A stretch of 64,000 bases of DNA from Leeia aquatica (lineage in GTDB: Bacteria; Pseudomonadota; Gammaproteobacteria; Burkholderiales; Leeiaceae): contig NZ_JABAIM010000001.1 in assembly GCF_012641365.1 (NCBI RefSeq), forward strand, positions 248,001 to 312,000. The letters are read 5' to 3'. Positions 38,501-45,001 of the stretch are shown one piece after another; the first letter of the stretch is position 1; each line of letters opens with the position of its first letter. A program made the translations under genes and the position numbers. Below the pieces are notes generated by a model. That model searched no databases, was not told the origin of the DNA, and saw nothing but the letters and a program-made list of their open reading frames with translations.

Positions 38501-40483
38501 GTCGAACAGACGCAGCACATTGCGGTGCTCGATCATCACCCCCTTCGGCTTGCCCGTCGAGCCCGAGGTGTAAATGATGTATGCCAGATTCCGCCCACTC
38601 CGCCCTTCAACCTCCTCATTACGGTCGTCTCCGGCGTCCTCTTCTCCCAACTGCTCCAGCCACAGCACCGGGCTGCCACCCTGCCCTGCACCTTGCAGCG
38701 CAGCGGCCGCCGCCGCGTGGCTGACCACCACCACCGGCGCGCTGTCTTGCAGCATGTGGCTGAGCCGTTCTGCCGGGTACGCCGGGTCGAGCGGGACGTA
38801 GGCGCCTCCCGCCTTGAGGGTGGCCAGTACGGCAATCACCATGTCCAGCGAGCGTTCCAGACACAGGGCGACGCGTTGGTCAGGCCCGACGCCGTGGGCG
38901 CGCAGTTGGCGGGCCAGCCGGTTGGCGCGGCGGTTGAGCTCGCGGTAGCTGAGGCGTTGGTGCTGGTATTCAACGGCAATGGCGTCGGGCTGGGCTTGCG
39001 CCTGGGCTTCGAAGCGGTGCTGGATCAGGCCTTGCGGTTCGCTGATCTGTGCCGGGTTCCAGTGGTAGAGTTGCCGAGCTCGACTCTCGGGACTGAGCGG
39101 TTGCAGCTGCCACAGTGCTTGAGCCGAATTTGCGACCATCTGTTTCAGCATGGATTGGAACATGCCCAGATGCTCGTTAATGCTGTGCTCCGTAAACAGG
39201 GCGGTTGCATACTCCATACCGCCCACAATGCAGCCACCCTCTTCCCCCAGAGACAGGGTCAGATCAAACTTGGATACGGCGTGCGGTAATGTCACCGTCT
39301 GGCTGTGAAGTCCCTGCAGGGCAAGCAGTTCATTTTCATTGTTCTGCCAGGCAAACATCACCTGAAATACCGGTGTATGCGCGAGATTACGCGGCGGATT
39401 CAGTGCCTCCACCACCTGCTCAAAAGGCAGGTCCTGATGGTCTTGCGCCTCCAGCGACACGCTACGGACCTGTTGCAGGTACTGCTCGATGCTGGACTCC
39501 GGCTCCGGCCGCAACCGTACCGCCAGGGTGTTGACGAAAAAGCCCATCAGGCCTTCGAGCTCGGTACGGCGGCGATTAGCCACTGGCGTACCAATCACCA
39601 CATCCTGCTGACCAGCCAGCCGAGCCAACAGCAGCGACCATGCCGCTATCAGTACCATGAAGACGGTGGTGCCTGTGCGCTGTGCCAATTCGCGGATGGA
39701 CTGGCTGAGCCCTTCATCCAGCTGCAGGTGCTGCAAACCGCCGGTAAACTGTTGAACGGCAGGTCTGGCATGGTCAGTTGGCAACGGCAGCAATACCGGT
39801 GCCTCGTGCAGTTGCTGCTGCCAGAACGCGCGTTGACGGCGGAACATCTCGCTGGTGGACTGGTTTCTCTGCCAACCCGCGTAATCTGCGTACTGGATGG
39901 CCAAAGGCGTCAGCGTGGGCGCTTGTCCCTGAAGCAGCGCCTCATAACCTGCCGCCAGTTCCCGGCCCAACACCCCCAGCGACCATCCATCTGTAATGAT
40001 GTGGTGCAAGGTAAGTAGCAGCACATGCTCTTCTTCTGCCAGCCGGAACAGCTGTGCTCGCAGCAAGGGGCCTTGCATCAGCTCGAATGGCTCACTCAGC
40101 GCTTGCTGCATTGCCTCCGGCAAATGTGCCTCAGCAGAAACCGGAATGACCTGCAACAGCGGTTGCGGATAACGCACATCAAAGCACTGGTAGAGCTGAC
40201 CTTCTGTCACCTGAAAGCGTGTACGCAAGGACTCGTGGCGTTCGATCACATGGTGCAGTGCCTGCTGTAATGCATGGACGCTCAGCTGACCTTGCAGGCG
40301 CACCGCAAAGGGCATGTGGTAGGCCTGCTGGCTGCCTTCCAGCTGGGTCGAGAGCCAGACCCGCTGTTGCGCGTAGGATGCCAGTAATGGTGCCTGACGA
40401 TCCACAACGTCAATCGACTGCCCCCGGCGCAATGCGCGCAGTTGTTCAATGGACAGGCTTTGGCGGATCGAAGGTGTAACCAT
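23594..40483 (-). CDS. Giant five-module NRPS: C-A-T, E/C-A-T, E/C-A-T, C-A-T, Cy-A-T-Ox
   Basis: 5,629 aa. Module 1: C about 30-460 (HHIITDGWS), A 475-985, T 995-1065. Module 2: dual E/C 1086-1550, A, T to 2140. Module 3: dual E/C 2170-2634, A 2641-3154, T to 3240. Module 4: C 3258-3695 (HHIVSDGWS), A, T to 4298. Module 5: Cy 4314-4750 (DALIVDAAS, the DxxxxDxxS motif), A 4761-5264, T 5281-5358, nitroreductase-like Ox 5384-5628. The E/C domains carry the extra HHMMAEQGD motif plus HHIIDDNTS. Pockets read by eye: modules 1 and 2 D-F-W-N-I-G-M-V-H-K (Thr), module 3 D-V-A-D-I-G-A-I-D-K (Arg), module 4 D-V-Q-Y-I-A-Q-V-V-K (Pro-like), module 5 D-L-Y-N-M-S-L-I-W-K (Cys). Expected output: D-Thr-D-Thr-Arg-Pro-thiazole on the last carrier. 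There is no TE. The C-terminus is acidic ([11 protein letters not shown]). AGGAG lies 10 bases before the ATG. Confidence 0.95.
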   Translation of the reverse strand: MVTPSIRQSLSIEQLRALRRGQSIDVVDRQAPLLASYAQQRVWLSTQLEGSQQAYHMPFAVRLQGQLSVHALQQALHHVIERHESLRTRFQVTEGQLYQCFDVRYPQPLLQVIPVSAEAHLPEAMQQALSEPFELMQGPLLRAQLFRLAEEEHVLLLTLHHIITDGWSLGVLGRELAAGYEALLQGQAPTLTPLAIQYADYAGWQRNQSTSEMFRRQRAFWQQQLHEAPVLLPLPTDHARPAVQQFTGGLQHLQLDEGLSQSIRELAQRTGTTVFMVLIAAWSLLLARLAGQQDVVIGTPVANRRRTELEGLMGFFVNTLAVRLRPEPESSIEQYLQQVRSVSLEAQDHQDLPFEQVVEALNPPRNLAHTPVFQVMFAWQNNENELLALQGLHSQTVTLPHAVSKFDLTLSLGEEGGCIVGGMEYATALFTEHSINEHLGMFQSMLKQMVANSAQALWQLQPLSPESRARQLYHWNPAQISEPQGLIQHRFEAQAQAQPDAIAVEYQHQRLSYRELNRRANRLARQLRAHGVGPDQRVALCLERSLDMVIAVLATLKAGGAYVPLDPAYPAERLSHMLQDSAPVVVVSHAAAAAALQGAGQGGSPVLWLEQLGEEDAGDDRNEEVEGRSGRNLAYIIYTSGSTGKPKGVMIEHRNVLRLFDITQADYQFSAQDVWTLFHSFAFDFSVWEIWGALFYGGRLVVVPQETARQPGDFYQLLSERGVTVLNQTPSAFRGLIAAQQHSSQTHQLRHVIFGGEALELSSLQPWYRDPRNARTQLVNMYGITEITVHATYRPLTAADAEHGQTSPVGRGLGDLRCYVLDAYRQPVPVGVVGELYIGGAGVARGYLNRPELNAERFIDSPFVAGDRLYKSGDLASYQTDGSLNYLGRNDFQVKIRGFRIELGEIESRLRQYPGIQDGVVWAREDIPGDKRLVAYYTGPEQDAAALRQHLQAELPDYMVPAAYVHLAQLPLTSNGKLDHKALPKPEGDAYGQRQYSAPQGETETQLAAIWAEALSVDRISRHDNFFALGGHSLLAVRVLEHMRRQGLNGDMRALFGTPNLAGLAAALQPAAARWQIPANRIPANCTHITPDLLPLVNLQQDDIDRIVAVVPGGAANVQDIYPLSPLQEGILFHHMMAEQGDPYLVWVNYAFDSEHSARAYVDAMQTVINRHDILRTAVMWEGLPQPVQIVWRQAQLPLDVLQLSPEDGDIAGQMQQRFEQARMRIDLGQAPLFRLWLSPDPVHQRWLLMVVFHHIIDDNTSIKQFHAEIEACLHGQQARLEQPLPYRNFIAHIQHHSDPQGDEAWFRQQLGDFSEPTAPFGVLDIQGDGSTAREHRQVLPDSLTQRLRQVAREHGVSTASLSHLAYGMLLAKTTGQSDIVFGTVLFGRLQNLEGADRILGPFINTLPIRLKLDGLDAAAGVRHAQSQLLELLQHEHAPLSLAQRSSALPPRAPLFTALLNYRNRTVLAENLAAPDWERTHQIIASGESVNYPCVIDIDDLGEQLHITAQSSQGLDPVELTSLMQQALQQLVEQLEQHSHTPLPALDLLSPESRERQLYHWNPAQISEPQGLIQHRFEAQAQAQPDAIAVEYQHERLSYRELNRRANRLARQLRAHGVGPDQRVALCLERSLDMVVAVLGTLKAGGAYVPLDPAYPAERLSHMLQDSEPVVVVSHAAAAAALQGAGQGGSPVLWLEQLGEEDAGDDRNEEVEGRSGRNLAYIIYTSGSTGKPKGVMIEHRNVLRLFDITQADYQFSAQDVWTLFHSFAFDFSVWEIWGALFYGGRLVVVPQETARQPGDFYQLLSERGVTVLNQTPSAFRGLIAAQQHSSQTHQLRHVIFGGEALELSSLQPWYRDPRNARTQLVNMYGITEITVHATYRPLTAADAEHGQTSPVGRGLGDLRCYVLDAYRQPVPVGVVGELYIGGAGVARGYLNRPELNAERFIDSPFVAGDRLYKSGDLASYQTDGSLNYLGRNDFQVKIRGFRIELGEIESRLRQYPGIQDGVVWAREDIPGDKRLVAYYTGPEQDAAALRQHLQAELPDYMVPAAYVHLAQLPLTSNGKLDHKALPKPEGDAYGQRQYSAPQGEKETQLAAIWAEALSVGRISRHDVFFALGGHSLLAVRVLEHLRRQGLNGDMRALFGTPNLAGLAAALQPAAARWQIPANRIPANCTHITPDLLPLVNLQQDDIDRIVAVVPGGAANVQDIYPLSPLQEGILFHHMMAEQGDPYLVWVNYAFDSEHSARAYVDAMQTVINRHDILRTAVMWEGLPQPVQIVWRQAQLPLDVLQLSPEDGDIAGQMQQRFEQARMRIDLGQAPLFRLWLSPDPVHQRWLLMVVFHHIIDDNTSIKQFHAEIEACLHGQQARLEQPLPYRNFIAHIQHHSDPQGDEAWFRQQLGDFSEPTAPFGVLDIQGDGSTAREHRQVLPDSLTQRLRQVAREHGVSTASLSHLAYGMLLAKTTGQSDIVFGTVLFGRLQNLEGADRILGPFINTLPIRLKLDGLDAAAGVRHAQSQLLELLQHEHAPLSLAQRSSALPPRAPLFTALLNYRNRTVLAENLAAPDWERTHQIIASGESVNYPCVIDIDDLGEQLHITAQSSQGLDPVELTSLMQQALQQLVEQLEQHSHTPLPALDLLSPESRERQLYHWNPAQISEPQGLIQHRFEAQAQAQPDAIAVEYQHERLSYRELNRRANRLARQLRAHGVGPDQRVALCLERSLDMVVAVLGTLKAGGAYVPLDPAYPAERLSHMLQDSEPVVVVSHAAAAAALQGAGQGGSPVLWLEQLGEEDAGDDRNEGVEGLSGYHLAYIIYTSGSTGKPKGVMIEHRNVLSIVDAWAGCYPLRQGLGVLQMASFAFDVCTADILRALCFGGRLVICPKAALLEPAALYQLMQTHQVGFADFVPAVLSSLVQYLSARKLTLAPLETLICGSDAWDGLLARAVRQVAPAGMQLVNAFGVTEAAIDSSRLLIQDATDLPDGTLPVGTPFDNTRLYVLDAWRQPVPVGVVGELYIGGAGVARGYLNRPELNAERFIDSPFVAGDRLYKSGDLASYQTDGSLNYLGRNDFQVKIRGFRIELGEIESRLRQYPGIQDGVVWAREDIPGDKRLVAYYTGPEQDAAALRQHLQAELPDYMVPAAYVHLAQLPLTSNGKLDRAALPQPQWDAPAALELELPRGDDEQRMAALWAEVLGRPQIGRHDHFFALGGHSLLAMRLLTRMQQQWQLEVKPALLFKHPVLAEFTAQVMQAGRQSVPALLPVERQALMPPSYAQQRLWFLAQMEQASQAYHMPMALQLDGKLDAAALQRALQTIVARHEALRTTFQSREGEVFQQVSDVVAGFTLEMQDLRGAADVQQALQHSMDEVFSRSFDLQQGPLLRVTLLQLADERHALLVNMHHIVSDGWSMGVFNHELSTLYRACIEGAPHGLPPLAVQYVDYAGWQRQWMSQHGLEPQWQYWQQQLQDAPALLTLPTDYKRPLEQQYAGAVLPYDIDPTLTRSIKLLAQRHGCTVYMVLLAAWSLLLSRHAGQRDVVIGSPVANRRQQALEALIGFFVNTVALRIRYDGETTVQDLLAHVREVAVGAQDHQDFPFEQLVERLNPTRSLSYSPVFQVLFAWQNTDDGELALPGLEVKSLEMPHHIAKFDLNLALGEQDGAIRGGLEYATALFDAETVQQLLEGLTHVLAEMVRDDLQSVETLPLMPAAAQQAMLQRWNQTERPRPFVPVHRLFERQAMATPDAIALTWQDQQLSYQALEQQASLLANRLLAAGVRVDVPVGLCMYRSPEVIVSMLAILKAGGACLPLDPAYPQERLAYMLADSKPCLVLTQPELQSRFADVGVPVLLSAGEVSQEALPQEERAEVTAEQLIYILYTSGSTGRPKGVGQTQRTLSNLLQWQREALLGPAAVRTLQFASISFDVSFQEIWSTLTTGGTLVMLSEEQRKDLGQLQAFIAEQRVQRAYLPAAVLQQMASLRSGPCAKGSGCDIITAGEALQVTEELKLLLQEMGSRCLYNQYGPTETHVVTQFALDVTCMASWPAFPPIGRPIDNVRTYVLDAQLQPVPAGVVGELYLAGAAVAKGYLHQDVLTAERFLADPFQPQGERMYRSGDLARWNRDGQLEYVGRADQQVKLRGFRIELGEIEQQLLAQPGVGEAAAAVKVGQDGERVLVAYVTGEVELESLQAALKRVLPEHMIPSRWVKLPALPLTQNGKLDRAALPLPDQQRTQQQYVAPRNGVERQLALIWAEILNVPQVGALDNFFALGGHSLLATRLVHQINQRMQAGQRLRTLFKHPVLADLAQAMAEEAGEDPAVTYPVITHDAHARYEPFPMTDIQQAYWVGREESMGLGGVAAHGYGEMRVHGLDEARFALALNRLIARHDMLRTVFRPDGTQCALASVPVYQLTRQDLRGLPPTEVEQRLQLLRERMSHQVMDASQWPLFEYGISVLDDGVAHLHNSMDALIVDAASGQIVGRELMQLYADPDASLPAVGITFRDYVVAEHALRQGAAWQRALAYWHKRIAELAPAPDLPLVCQPESIEKPQFTRRDRILSPAHWSALQAQARAHSVTSSIMLLAAFARVLGLWCRQPRFSLTLPLFNRLPLHPDINGVIGDFTSVVLLEVRLEANQTFAELARQLQEQLWQDMDHSAISGVQVLRERARQLGVQQSAMPIVFNSTLTEFVPTGAEDKGLYDLLDAEPVFSITQTPQVWLDHTLVEYDGQLHYNWDSIDALFPADMMAEVFQCYGDLLERLVQAETWTCSSERLLPRAAVPAGELVLTPDHDLLMHQLFDRQVSLTPDNIAVLAPERQLRYGELQAAARRLGATLQAQGVGPNQLVAVLMERGWEQVVATLAIQYAGGAYLPLDPALPQERIEHILQQAEVRIVLTQRRVQTALPEGLQRMVVDQVYDARPGAALPAIQTRQTDLAYVIYTSGSTGLPKGVMIDHRGAVNTLIDINQRFAVTAQDRVLAISSLSFDLSVYDIFGTLAVGAAVVILEHERARDPEHWQALLLAHQVSIWNSVPALLGMMVEYAESQQQRLPACLRLAMLSGDWIPLNLPPRFKACCPEAVLHSLGGATEASIWSIAYPIEAVQPGWRSVPYGKALDNQTFYVLNSQLEHCPTWVTGQLYIGGIGLAQGYWRDSGRTSKSFFTHERSGLRLYRTGDLGRYLPDGNIEFLGREDGQVKLQGYRVELGEIETVLESHTSVFSAAVKVVTTARGEKRLAAYVVTAAAEQNAAALRSFLQGKLPAYMVPSSFTFLERMPLSSNGKVDKGQLPEPAEQHEEAVVISLPDDPALLQLIRVVEKTLQRDNIPLEANLLNLGASSIDIVRISNALHAELGFRPKLAQFMASPTLNDLLALYREHQPKPVVSAPMVSSEPSATLETIEDPDARQAFKAREPGRRRFATGVAEVRGDQADDAWFEQQFDQLRSVRQFSEDVLPVAKLFGMLRWLARRERNGYPKYLYASAGGLYPVQTYLFIKPGRVDGVEGGAYCYDPVQHRLVRTSPEIINLADAYDYFVNRPMFESAAFSLFLIADLAAIQPLYGEMSMDFCRIEAGAMSQLLTMAAADLQLGLCGVGSIDDEMLARLFQLSPHHQLVYSMVGGIKHVQEGTQAVLEQFAPSVVQDDDSEMEEIEL
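31501..31996 (-). other. Replaced substrate-binding core in the third A domain
   Basis: On both sides of this roughly 496-bp block the third A domain is nearly identical to A1 and A2. Upstream identity runs up to IEHRNVL just after the [12 protein letters not shown] motif. Downstream it resumes at [16 protein letters not shown] and runs to about 31020. Inside the block the protein differs almost completely (FDVCTADIL instead of FDFSVWEIW) and the pocket changes from Thr type to Arg type. The offset to A2 is 3,258 bp on both sides, so the block length was kept. Confidence 0.88.
32000..35257 (-). repeat. 3,258-bp tandem module repeat, copy 1
   Basis: This stretch (module 2 A core, T2, dual E/C of module 3, N-terminal part of A3) is almost base-for-base the same as 35258-38515. 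I could line up many anchors with a constant offset of 3,258 bp, for example the motif starting at 31997, 35255 and 38513. Differences are scattered single bases: around 32868 versus 36126, and in the T domain near 34100-34220 versus 37358-37478. The period equals 1,086 codons, one full E/C-A-T module. Confidence 0.95.
35258..38515 (-). repeat. 3,258-bp tandem module repeat, copy 2
   Basis: Copy 2 covers the A1 core, T1, the dual E/C of module 2 and the N-terminal part of A2. It matches copy 1 apart from scattered base changes. Similarity continues to about 39080 into the N-terminal part of A1, but there A1 differs from A2 and A3 at several residues (HQR versus HER, VIAVLAT versus VVAVLGT, DSAP versus DSEP). 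The first A domain is thus the slightly older sequence. Confidence 0.95.
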
Positions 40484-40570
40484 AGCTGCAGCACTCCTGC
40501 ACGAAGTCAGAACCGGGTTCGGGAATAACGGTATGGGGCAAAGCCTGTGTTATCGCGCCAAGTGATACAC

Positions 40571-40586
40571 CATGCCTGCAGGCATG
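40571..40586. promoter_or_regulatory. Perfect 16-bp palindrome, candidate operator
   Basis: CATGCCTGCAGGCATG reads the same on both strands. It lies 88 bp before the ATG of the giant NRPS gene, within the distance expected for promoter control or a leader element. The regulator is unknown. Confidence 0.4.
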
Positions 40587-40839
40587 ATGAAGCATCGCAT
40601 TACCGCAATGACGGAGTACGTTTCAACAGGCTGGCTGGTGTATTGCAGAGGCGACCCGGCCATGCCATAGCATGATCTGCAAGCGAGTGCTTCGGGGCGG
40701 CATTGAAACAAGGTATTGGACAGCATGATCAGGGCAATCATGCACGGCATTCCAACTGGGGGTACCAATCAACATCTGCGCAATCCTCTTGTTCCCAGGA
40801 ACGACCGTGACCTACATTGGGTACGGTTTTTTTGAGCGT

Positions 40840-40862
40840 CTTGGACACGTTATTTGTCCAAG
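40840..40862. promoter_or_regulatory. Inverted repeat CTTGGACA-N7-TGTCCAAG, candidate operator
   Basis: Arms at 40840-40847 and 40855-40862 are perfectly complementary over 8 bp with a 7-base spacer. The site lies about 360 bp before the NRPS start codon and about 50 bp after the stop of the GSCFA gene. It could be an operator, or a weak stem-loop at the end of the GSCFA message. Confidence 0.45.
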
Positions 40863-40913
40863 TAAAATTTTAGAGGCACTATACAGCTGAAATTAAGCTT
40901 TGAAAAGGGAAAC

Positions 40914-41954
40914 TCAACCCTGCTGGTGATACGCTAATACCACTTCCTCACATTGCAGGTCAGCCTCATTACCAACATGCTCCGATGAGGATGAGGGCAC
41001 TCTTGGGTCAATACCTTGTGCTTGCCAAAAGTGTCTCATGACCTGATCGACACCATGCGGGCATACCGTTCTCAGGTTGGGGTCAAAGAACATGCCCTTG
41101 AAGGGGGGGCTGGTGATGATTTCATACGAAGGGAAGTAGTCCACATGGTCATGCGTATCAGCCAGCTCGCCCGCAACCGCGCGCAACACAGACTTGGACT
41201 GCGTGGTCGCACACAACACATGCTTGCCACTAGCAGTCGCGGTCAGGGGCACCGGCGATACTGTCAAGAGAACACGAAGTGCCGGATTATGAATCTTCAG
41301 CAGCTGCAATAGCTGTTGCATGTCCTGCAGGATCTCTACAAACCGGTAGTTATGAAATTCGTGAAGCTGTGCATCAAACCGGCCATGCAAAGTACCTGGG
41401 CACATTGGATAAACGTAGCCGTGCTGGCGATGGCGCCAGGCTTCTGTCAGCCCCAGGGTAAACACCAGCAGTGTCGCTTGTTGCACGCCATCACGAATGG
41501 CCCGAAGCGTGGTCTCACGTCCTTGCTGCAGCATGGCCTGTGAGGCATAGCCATCGGGAAGAATGGCCGGGCGGAATGGGTCATACCAGCGGCCTTGCGC
41601 CTCCCACATCTCATCCGGCATGGGCGCTTCGCCAAATGCCCAGCGCAGCCATTGCAGAAAACCGGCGACGGTATACAGGTTGCCGGTGCGAAACGAAAAG
41701 ACACCATAGTGGTTGGCGGCATGCTCGGAGCGCGGCAGCCATGCGGGGGCGGGCTCGGTATCCAGCCAAGAGATCCCCGCGCTGGCCATGGCGCGGCTAA
41801 TGTGCTGCGCAAAACATGAGCCCGCAGTCAAGACCCGGTCATCCCGGGTGAGCGGGAAACGGGGCTGCCATAAGCCAGAGATTGAAAACGCATCCCGCTC
41901 CGCAATGGCTGTGCGCCAGAATGCAACTGGGGGTAAAGCCTGGTAAGGGTTCAC
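40914..41954 (-). CDS. GSCFA-domain protein (SGNH-like), upstream of the NRPS operon
   Basis: This protein of about 346 aa carries the name-giving motif in DDRVLTAGSCFAQHISRAM near residue 42. After it come WLDTEPAPAW, a long segment with LLVFTLGLTEAWRHR, and a late SPVPLTAT and YFPSYEIIT pair. GSCFA domains are related to SGNH hydrolases; their reactions are mostly unknown. I chose GTG 41954: GGAG lies 7 bases before it and the product then starts MNPYQALPPVAFWRTAIAER, which fits the family as I remember it. ATG 41969 has no ribosome binding site. The gene points at the NRPS operon but is 430 bp away, so membership of the cluster is possible, not shown. Confidence 0.85.
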   Translation of the reverse strand: MNPYQALPPVAFWRTAIAERDAFSISGLWQPRFPLTRDDRVLTAGSCFAQHISRAMASAGISWLDTEPAPAWLPRSEHAANHYGVFSFRTGNLYTVAGFLQWLRWAFGEAPMPDEMWEAQGRWYDPFRPAILPDGYASQAMLQQGRETTLRAIRDGVQQATLLVFTLGLTEAWRHRQHGYVYPMCPGTLHGRFDAQLHEFHNYRFVEILQDMQQLLQLLKIHNPALRVLLTVSPVPLTATASGKHVLCATTQSKSVLRAVAGELADTHDHVDYFPSYEIITSPPFKGMFFDPNLRTVCPHGVDQVMRHFWQAQGIDPRVPSSSSEHVGNEADLQCEEVVLAYHQQG

Positions 41955-42001
41955 TACCGCGCTCCACATTTTTGGTGATACTAAAATATGGAGCGCGGTA
42001 G
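41954..42001 (-). promoter_or_regulatory. 48-base near-perfect hairpin covering the GSCFA ribosome binding site
   Basis: CTACCGCGCTCCA (41954-41966) pairs perfectly with TGGAGCGCGGTAG (41989-42001). Five more pairs follow after a single C/A mismatch, leaving a loop of about 10 bases. In the minus-strand message the GGAG of the GSCFA gene and the bases before its GTG lie in the 3' arm of the stem. This could hold translation in check or act as an operator. It could also end transcription from the zinc-ribbon gene, though no T-run follows. Confidence 0.65.
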
Positions 42002-42003
42002 AA

Positions 42004-42023
42004 GCAAATGAAATTTCGTTTGC
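42004..42023. promoter_or_regulatory. 20-bp AT-rich palindrome next to the hairpin
   Basis: GCAAATGAAATTTCGTTTGC is symmetrical over 20 bp except for one T/G position. The centre GAAATTTC and the AT-rich arms look like a site for a MarR-type or similar dimeric regulator. A marR gene lies about 230 bp away. The site is in the short gap between the zinc-ribbon gene and the GSCFA gene. Confidence 0.45.
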
Positions 42024-42028
42024 AGCCC

Positions 42029-42256
42029 TCAGTGCTTCAACTCGGGATGATCACGCCAAGCGGGCATGCCTCGCATGTACTGCCGTGTCTGGGCTTCTGC
42101 CGACTGTCGGTCCAGTAGTGGATCATGCTGCAGCGCCCATTGCACCATGCGCTCGAACCGTTCGGCAAAAGGCTGCAGCTTCCCATGTTCATCGGTGCAG
42201 TAGGTGCAGAAAACGCCTGTTTCAATACGCATGCCACAGCTTTGACATTCACTCAT
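42029..42256 (-). CDS. Small zinc-ribbon protein
   Basis: This 75-aa protein has a C-terminal helix-rich tail. The N-terminus MSECQSCGMRIETGVFCTYC has two Cys pairs (C-x2-C and C-x2-C) that should bind one zinc ion. It fits the putative zinc-ribbon family often found beside transcription regulators. I chose ATG 42256, which follows GGAG with suitable spacing; the longer frame has no site. It overlaps the end of the marR gene by 8 bp, so the two form an operon. Its role may be to assist or answer to the regulator, which is inference. Confidence 0.85.
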   Translation of the reverse strand: MSECQSCGMRIETGVFCTYCTDEHGKLQPFAERFERMVQWALQHDPLLDRQSAEAQTRQYMRGMPAWRDHPELKH

Positions 42257-42710
42257 GATCCGGACTCCAGTGATTGAGGGGTATGGCAGCCGCCAGCCAG
42301 CGCTGCAGCAAAGCAATCAGCTGCTGTTGTTCAACCGTGCTCAACTGTTGCAATGAAGCCGCCATTAAGTCGGCATCCAGTGGTCGCTGCGCTTTGTGCA
42401 GGACAGCCAGACCGGCTTCGGACAACCAGACCAAGGTGCGTCGCCTATCCCGCTGATCTGCAAAGCGGGTCAGCCAGCCTTGCTGCTCCAGCCGCATCAC
42501 TTGCTCACTGATGGCAGATTGGGCCCGCTGCAGATGCTGCACAATTTCACCAATGGTCAGCGGACCCGTCACATGCAAGTGCTGCATCATCGCCAGCGCT
42601 TCCGGCCCCGGCCGGCTCTCGCCAGGCTGCCAGCGTACATGCAGGTGCAGGTAGAGCTGGTGATACAGTTCGCCAATTTGACGTGCCACAACGCTACTGT
42701 CAGTTACCAT
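42249..42710 (-). CDS. MarR-family transcriptional regulator
   Basis: This 153-aa protein has the winged helix-turn-helix of MarR. The recognition part reads LTIGEIVQHLQRAQSAISEQVMRLEQQGWL and the wing FADQRDRRRTLVWLSEAG. MarR proteins usually repress their own operon and a nearby target and release DNA on binding a small phenolic or oxidant signal. AGGA precedes ATG 42710. A palindrome, TGTATCG-N7-CGATACA, lies 25 bp before the start and is the likely autoregulatory site. Target genes other than its own operon cannot be named. Confidence 0.92.
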   Translation of the reverse strand: MVTDSSVVARQIGELYHQLYLHLHVRWQPGESRPGPEALAMMQHLHVTGPLTIGEIVQHLQRAQSAISEQVMRLEQQGWLTRFADQRDRRRTLVWLSEAGLAVLHKAQRPLDADLMAASLQQLSTVEQQQLIALLQRWLAAAIPLNHWSPDHE

Positions 42711-42734
42711 GTCGTGATCCTGCCGCGCAGAACT

Positions 42735-42755
42735 TGTATCGTAAACCCCGATACA
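42735..42755. promoter_or_regulatory. Likely MarR autoregulatory operator
   Basis: The inverted repeat TGTATCG-TAAACCC-CGATACA (7-bp arms, 7-bp spacer) lies in the 53-bp gap between the marR start at 42710 and the end of the ybaK-like gene at 42764. Placement and form fit a MarR operator. Confidence 0.55.
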
Positions 42756-42763
42756 TCGAGCCT

Positions 42764-43255
42764 TCAGCTTGGGGCGACCGCCACCTGTACGGTTTGACAG
42801 GGCAGCACCTTGTTTAAATCTGCAGCGGCCATGGCGACCAGGAAGCCACGCTTGCCACCGTTGATCCAGATCCGGTCCAGTGCCAGGATGCTGCTCTCCA
42901 CATAGACAGGCAGTGGCTTGCGGGTACCGAAGGGAGAGGTGCCGCCGACCAGGTAGCCGGTATGCTTATTGGCGACATCCGGATCACAAGGCGTAATGCG
43001 CTTGTAGCCCAAGGTGCGCGCCAGCGCTTGCGCGGAGATTTCCCGGTCACCATGCATCAGCACGATCAGCGGCTGACGTGCTTCATTCTCCATCACGATG
43101 GTCTTGATCACCGCATGATGGGGCGCACCCAATGCCTCGCTGCTATGCCGGGTGCCGCCCTTCTCCACGTACTCATACAGGCAAGGCTCAAACGCGACAC
43201 CCGCCGCGCGCAAAGCGCGTACCGCCGTAGTGACCGGGTATTTATCCTGACTCAT
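42764..43255 (-). CDS. ybaK: YbaK-family Cys-tRNA(Pro)/aminoacyl-tRNA deacylase
   Basis: This 163-aa protein is of the YbaK/EbsC family, which hydrolyses Cys-tRNA(Pro) and similar mischarged tRNAs. Typical segments: VAFEPCLYEY, the central IVMENEARQPLIVLMHGDREIS, and YLVGGTSPFGTRKPLPVYVE, the region with the family's GG-SPFG motif. ATG 43255 overlaps the stop of the upstream exonuclease gene by 4 bp (ATGA), so I preferred it to the longer frame, which begins inside that gene. It ends with VAVAPS, near the family's usual length. Confidence 0.92.
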   Translation of the reverse strand: MSQDKYPVTTAVRALRAAGVAFEPCLYEYVEKGGTRHSSEALGAPHHAVIKTIVMENEARQPLIVLMHGDREISAQALARTLGYKRITPCDPDVANKHTGYLVGGTSPFGTRKPLPVYVESSILALDRIWINGGKRGFLVAMAAADLNKVLPCQTVQVAVAPS

Positions 43256-44034
43256 GCACCCTCTTGCCAGGCAGACAGATAGGCTTGCCACTGCTCACCG
43301 GGCAAACGCTGCAGATGCTCACGTACCAGTGCCATTTCCTGCTGACAGGCATCGCGACTGAGCACACCGCGCATCTGCTGGAAACGCTGGAAAACCAGAT
43401 AGGTGTTGACCACGTCCGTTTCGCAATAGTCACGGATTTCTGCAATACGCCCCTGCTGCCAGGCCTCCCAGACCTTGCTGCCATCCATGCCCAGTTTGCC
43501 GGGGAAGCCGCACAGTTTGGCGAGGTCATCCAGCGGTGCATAGGCCCGGCTTTGATACAGCGCCAGCAGGTCCATCAGGTCAATGTGCCTCAAATGGTAA
43601 CGGCTAATGTAGTTGTTCCACTTGAATTCACGGTCATCATCGCCCAGATCCCAGTAACGGGGTGCCGTCAGGCCATGACGCAAGCTGCGATAGTGCAGCA
43701 CCGGCAGATCAAAACCACCACCGTTCCACGACACCAGCTGCGGGGTATAGCGTTCTACCCCGTCAAAGAAGCGCTGGATCAGTGAGGCCTCGGGCTCATC
43801 CGGTTCGCCCAGCGACCATACTTTGAACCCGGCATCTGAACGCAAGACACAGGAGATGGCGACCACCCGCTGCAGGTAATGCGGCAAGAAATCATTGCCG
43901 TGCGACTCCCGCCGCGCCTGCCGCGCCAGCTCCACCACCGCCGCATCACTCACGCTTTCCGGGTGGCCGTGCAGACGCCGTAGGCCTTCGGCATCCGGGA
44001 TGGTTTCAATATCGAATACCAGAATCGGGACCAT
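43252..44034 (-). CDS. PolB-like 3'-5' exonuclease
   Basis: This 260-aa DnaQ-like nuclease is of the predicted PolB-exonuclease family. Exo I is VFDIETIPD with the Asp and Glu metal ligands, Exo II is SWNGGGFDLPVL, and Exo III is YCETDVVNTY. The acids bind two metal ions for 3'-5' hydrolysis of DNA ends. GAGGG lies before ATG 44034. It overlaps the ybaK-like gene by 4 bp and starts 11 bp after the EamA transporter gene, so three genes run together on this strand. Its precise role in DNA maintenance is not known to me. Confidence 0.9.
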   Translation of the reverse strand: MVPILVFDIETIPDAEGLRRLHGHPESVSDAAVVELARQARRESHGNDFLPHYLQRVVAISCVLRSDAGFKVWSLGEPDEPEASLIQRFFDGVERYTPQLVSWNGGGFDLPVLHYRSLRHGLTAPRYWDLGDDDREFKWNNYISRYHLRHIDLMDLLALYQSRAYAPLDDLAKLCGFPGKLGMDGSKVWEAWQQGRIAEIRDYCETDVVNTYLVFQRFQQMRGVLSRDACQQEMALVREHLQRLPGEQWQAYLSAWQEGA

Positions 44035-44045
44035 GTGCTGCCCTC

Positions 44046-44918
44046 TTACTTCACACGATTGGTAAGGAAAACACCGGCTATGGTCAGGCTACCACCCAGC
44101 ACCGTGGCCAGACTCAGCTGCTCGCCCAGCAACAGTACCGATAGCAAGACGCCAAACACGGGCACCAAGTTGGTGAAAATAATGGTGCGTTGCGGCCCAA
44201 CCGCCTTGATACCCTCGGCATACCAGAGGAAGGATAACACGGTGCCGGGCACCGCCAGATAGGCCAGCAAAGCCCACTCCTGCCAGCCCATATGGACCAG
44301 ATGCCCCGTCAAGCCATCCTGCAGGGCAAAAGGCAGCAGCAGTACAAAACCCAGCATGCCGGACAGGGTGGTATTGGCCAGTGGGCTCAGGCCCGTCATG
44401 GCCCGGCGGCTGATCAGGGTATACACCACCCAGGATAGCGACGCCATCAGCATCACCAGCTCTCCCCACCCGACCGCGCCCTGGGTGAAGCTGGACAGAT
44501 GACCTTGTGACACCACCCAAAGTGTACCCAATAGCGAGAGGGATACCCCCAACAATCGCATGGGAGACAGGCGCTTGCGGTAAAGCAGTGCCTCGACCAG
44601 TGCGGTGAGGATCGGATTCAGTGCTACCAGCAGCGCCGCCCGGCTGGCAGGAATTAGCCCCAACCCTTTGAAGAAAAAGAAATTATAGGCAAATATGCCG
44701 GTCAGTGCGAGCCCCAGTATCGTCAACCATTGCTTGCGATTGACCTTGGGCCAACCCTCAGTGCTCAACAAAATGCCCAGCAGCACTAGCGCTGCCAGCA
44801 GGAAGCGGCCTGTTGCGGCCACCATCGGCGGCAGCCCGCGCATCACGGCATGCCCGGCAATGAAGGAACCGCCCCAGAACAGCGTCGTCAACACCAACTT
44901 CAGATAAACGCGGAACAC
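44046..44918 (-). CDS. EamA/DMT-family membrane transporter
   Basis: About 290 aa with ten predicted hydrophobic segments in two EamA repeats. The first opens LVLTTLFWGGSFIAGH and the second WGELVMLMASLSWVVYTLISR. A late FTNLVPVFGVLLSVLLLGE is typical of drug/metabolite transporters. They move small metabolites, often amino acids, across the inner membrane. I prefer GTG 44918, which follows GGAG by 5 bases; a TTG at 44933 gives 295 aa. The substrate is unknown. The gene is not joined to the peptide cluster. Confidence 0.88.
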   Translation of the reverse strand: MFRVYLKLVLTTLFWGGSFIAGHAVMRGLPPMVAATGRFLLAALVLLGILLSTEGWPKVNRKQWLTILGLALTGIFAYNFFFFKGLGLIPASRAALLVALNPILTALVEALLYRKRLSPMRLLGVSLSLLGTLWVVSQGHLSSFTQGAVGWGELVMLMASLSWVVYTLISRRAMTGLSPLANTTLSGMLGFVLLLPFALQDGLTGHLVHMGWQEWALLAYLAVPGTVLSFLWYAEGIKAVGPQRTIIFTNLVPVFGVLLSVLLLGEQLSLATVLGGSLTIAGVFLTNRVK

Positions 44919-45001
44919 AAGCACTCCAGCCAAGCCAAAATCATGGCGCTATTGTACCCGGCCCTCCCCGACACACCCGGACGAATTCAGCCAAACTGGC
45001 T

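Larger units (their letters stand above)
40484..40913 (-). promoter_or_regulatory. 430-bp gap before the giant NRPS gene, with two palindromes
   Basis: I see no convincing gene here, so this is the likely promoter region of the 37-kb operon. It holds a perfect 16-bp palindrome, CATGCCTGCAGGCATG, at 40571-40586, and an 8-bp inverted repeat CTTGGACA/TGTCCAAG with a 7-base spacer at 40840-40862. Both look like binding sites for dimeric regulators. I cannot assign a regulator, and no clear -35/-10 pair stands out by eye. A 7-T run lies at 40827-40833 on the plus strand. Confidence 0.6.

Noticed and set aside
31000-39100. Assembly error as the cause of the module repeat
   Set aside because: The copies differ by scattered bases, and the third A domain differs in a block, so they are distinct loci; copy number still needs long reads.
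34130-39289. Long plus-strand open frames (575 and 633 codons at 34130-35857 and 37388-39289, plus several of 150-260 codons)
   Set aside because: They lie opposite the giant NRPS gene, repeat with the 3,258-bp period, have low-complexity Gln/His/Arg-rich products and no start signals. They are antisense shadows of GC-rich coding sequence.
40550-40768. 72-codon minus-strand frame in the gap before the NRPS
   Set aside because: No good ribosome binding site, no recognisable product, and it covers the palindrome at 40571-40586; treated as non-coding.
3714-42001. Siderophore cluster
   Set aside because: A PvdE-type exporter and oxygenases fit superficially, but there is no TonB receptor, no hydroxamate or catechol enzyme, and no Asp or hydroxyornithine pocket.
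41954-42001. Transposon end or IS remnant suggested by the 13-bp inverted repeats
   Set aside because: The arms are only about 20 bp apart, there is no transposase nearby and no target duplication; it is a hairpin, not an element.
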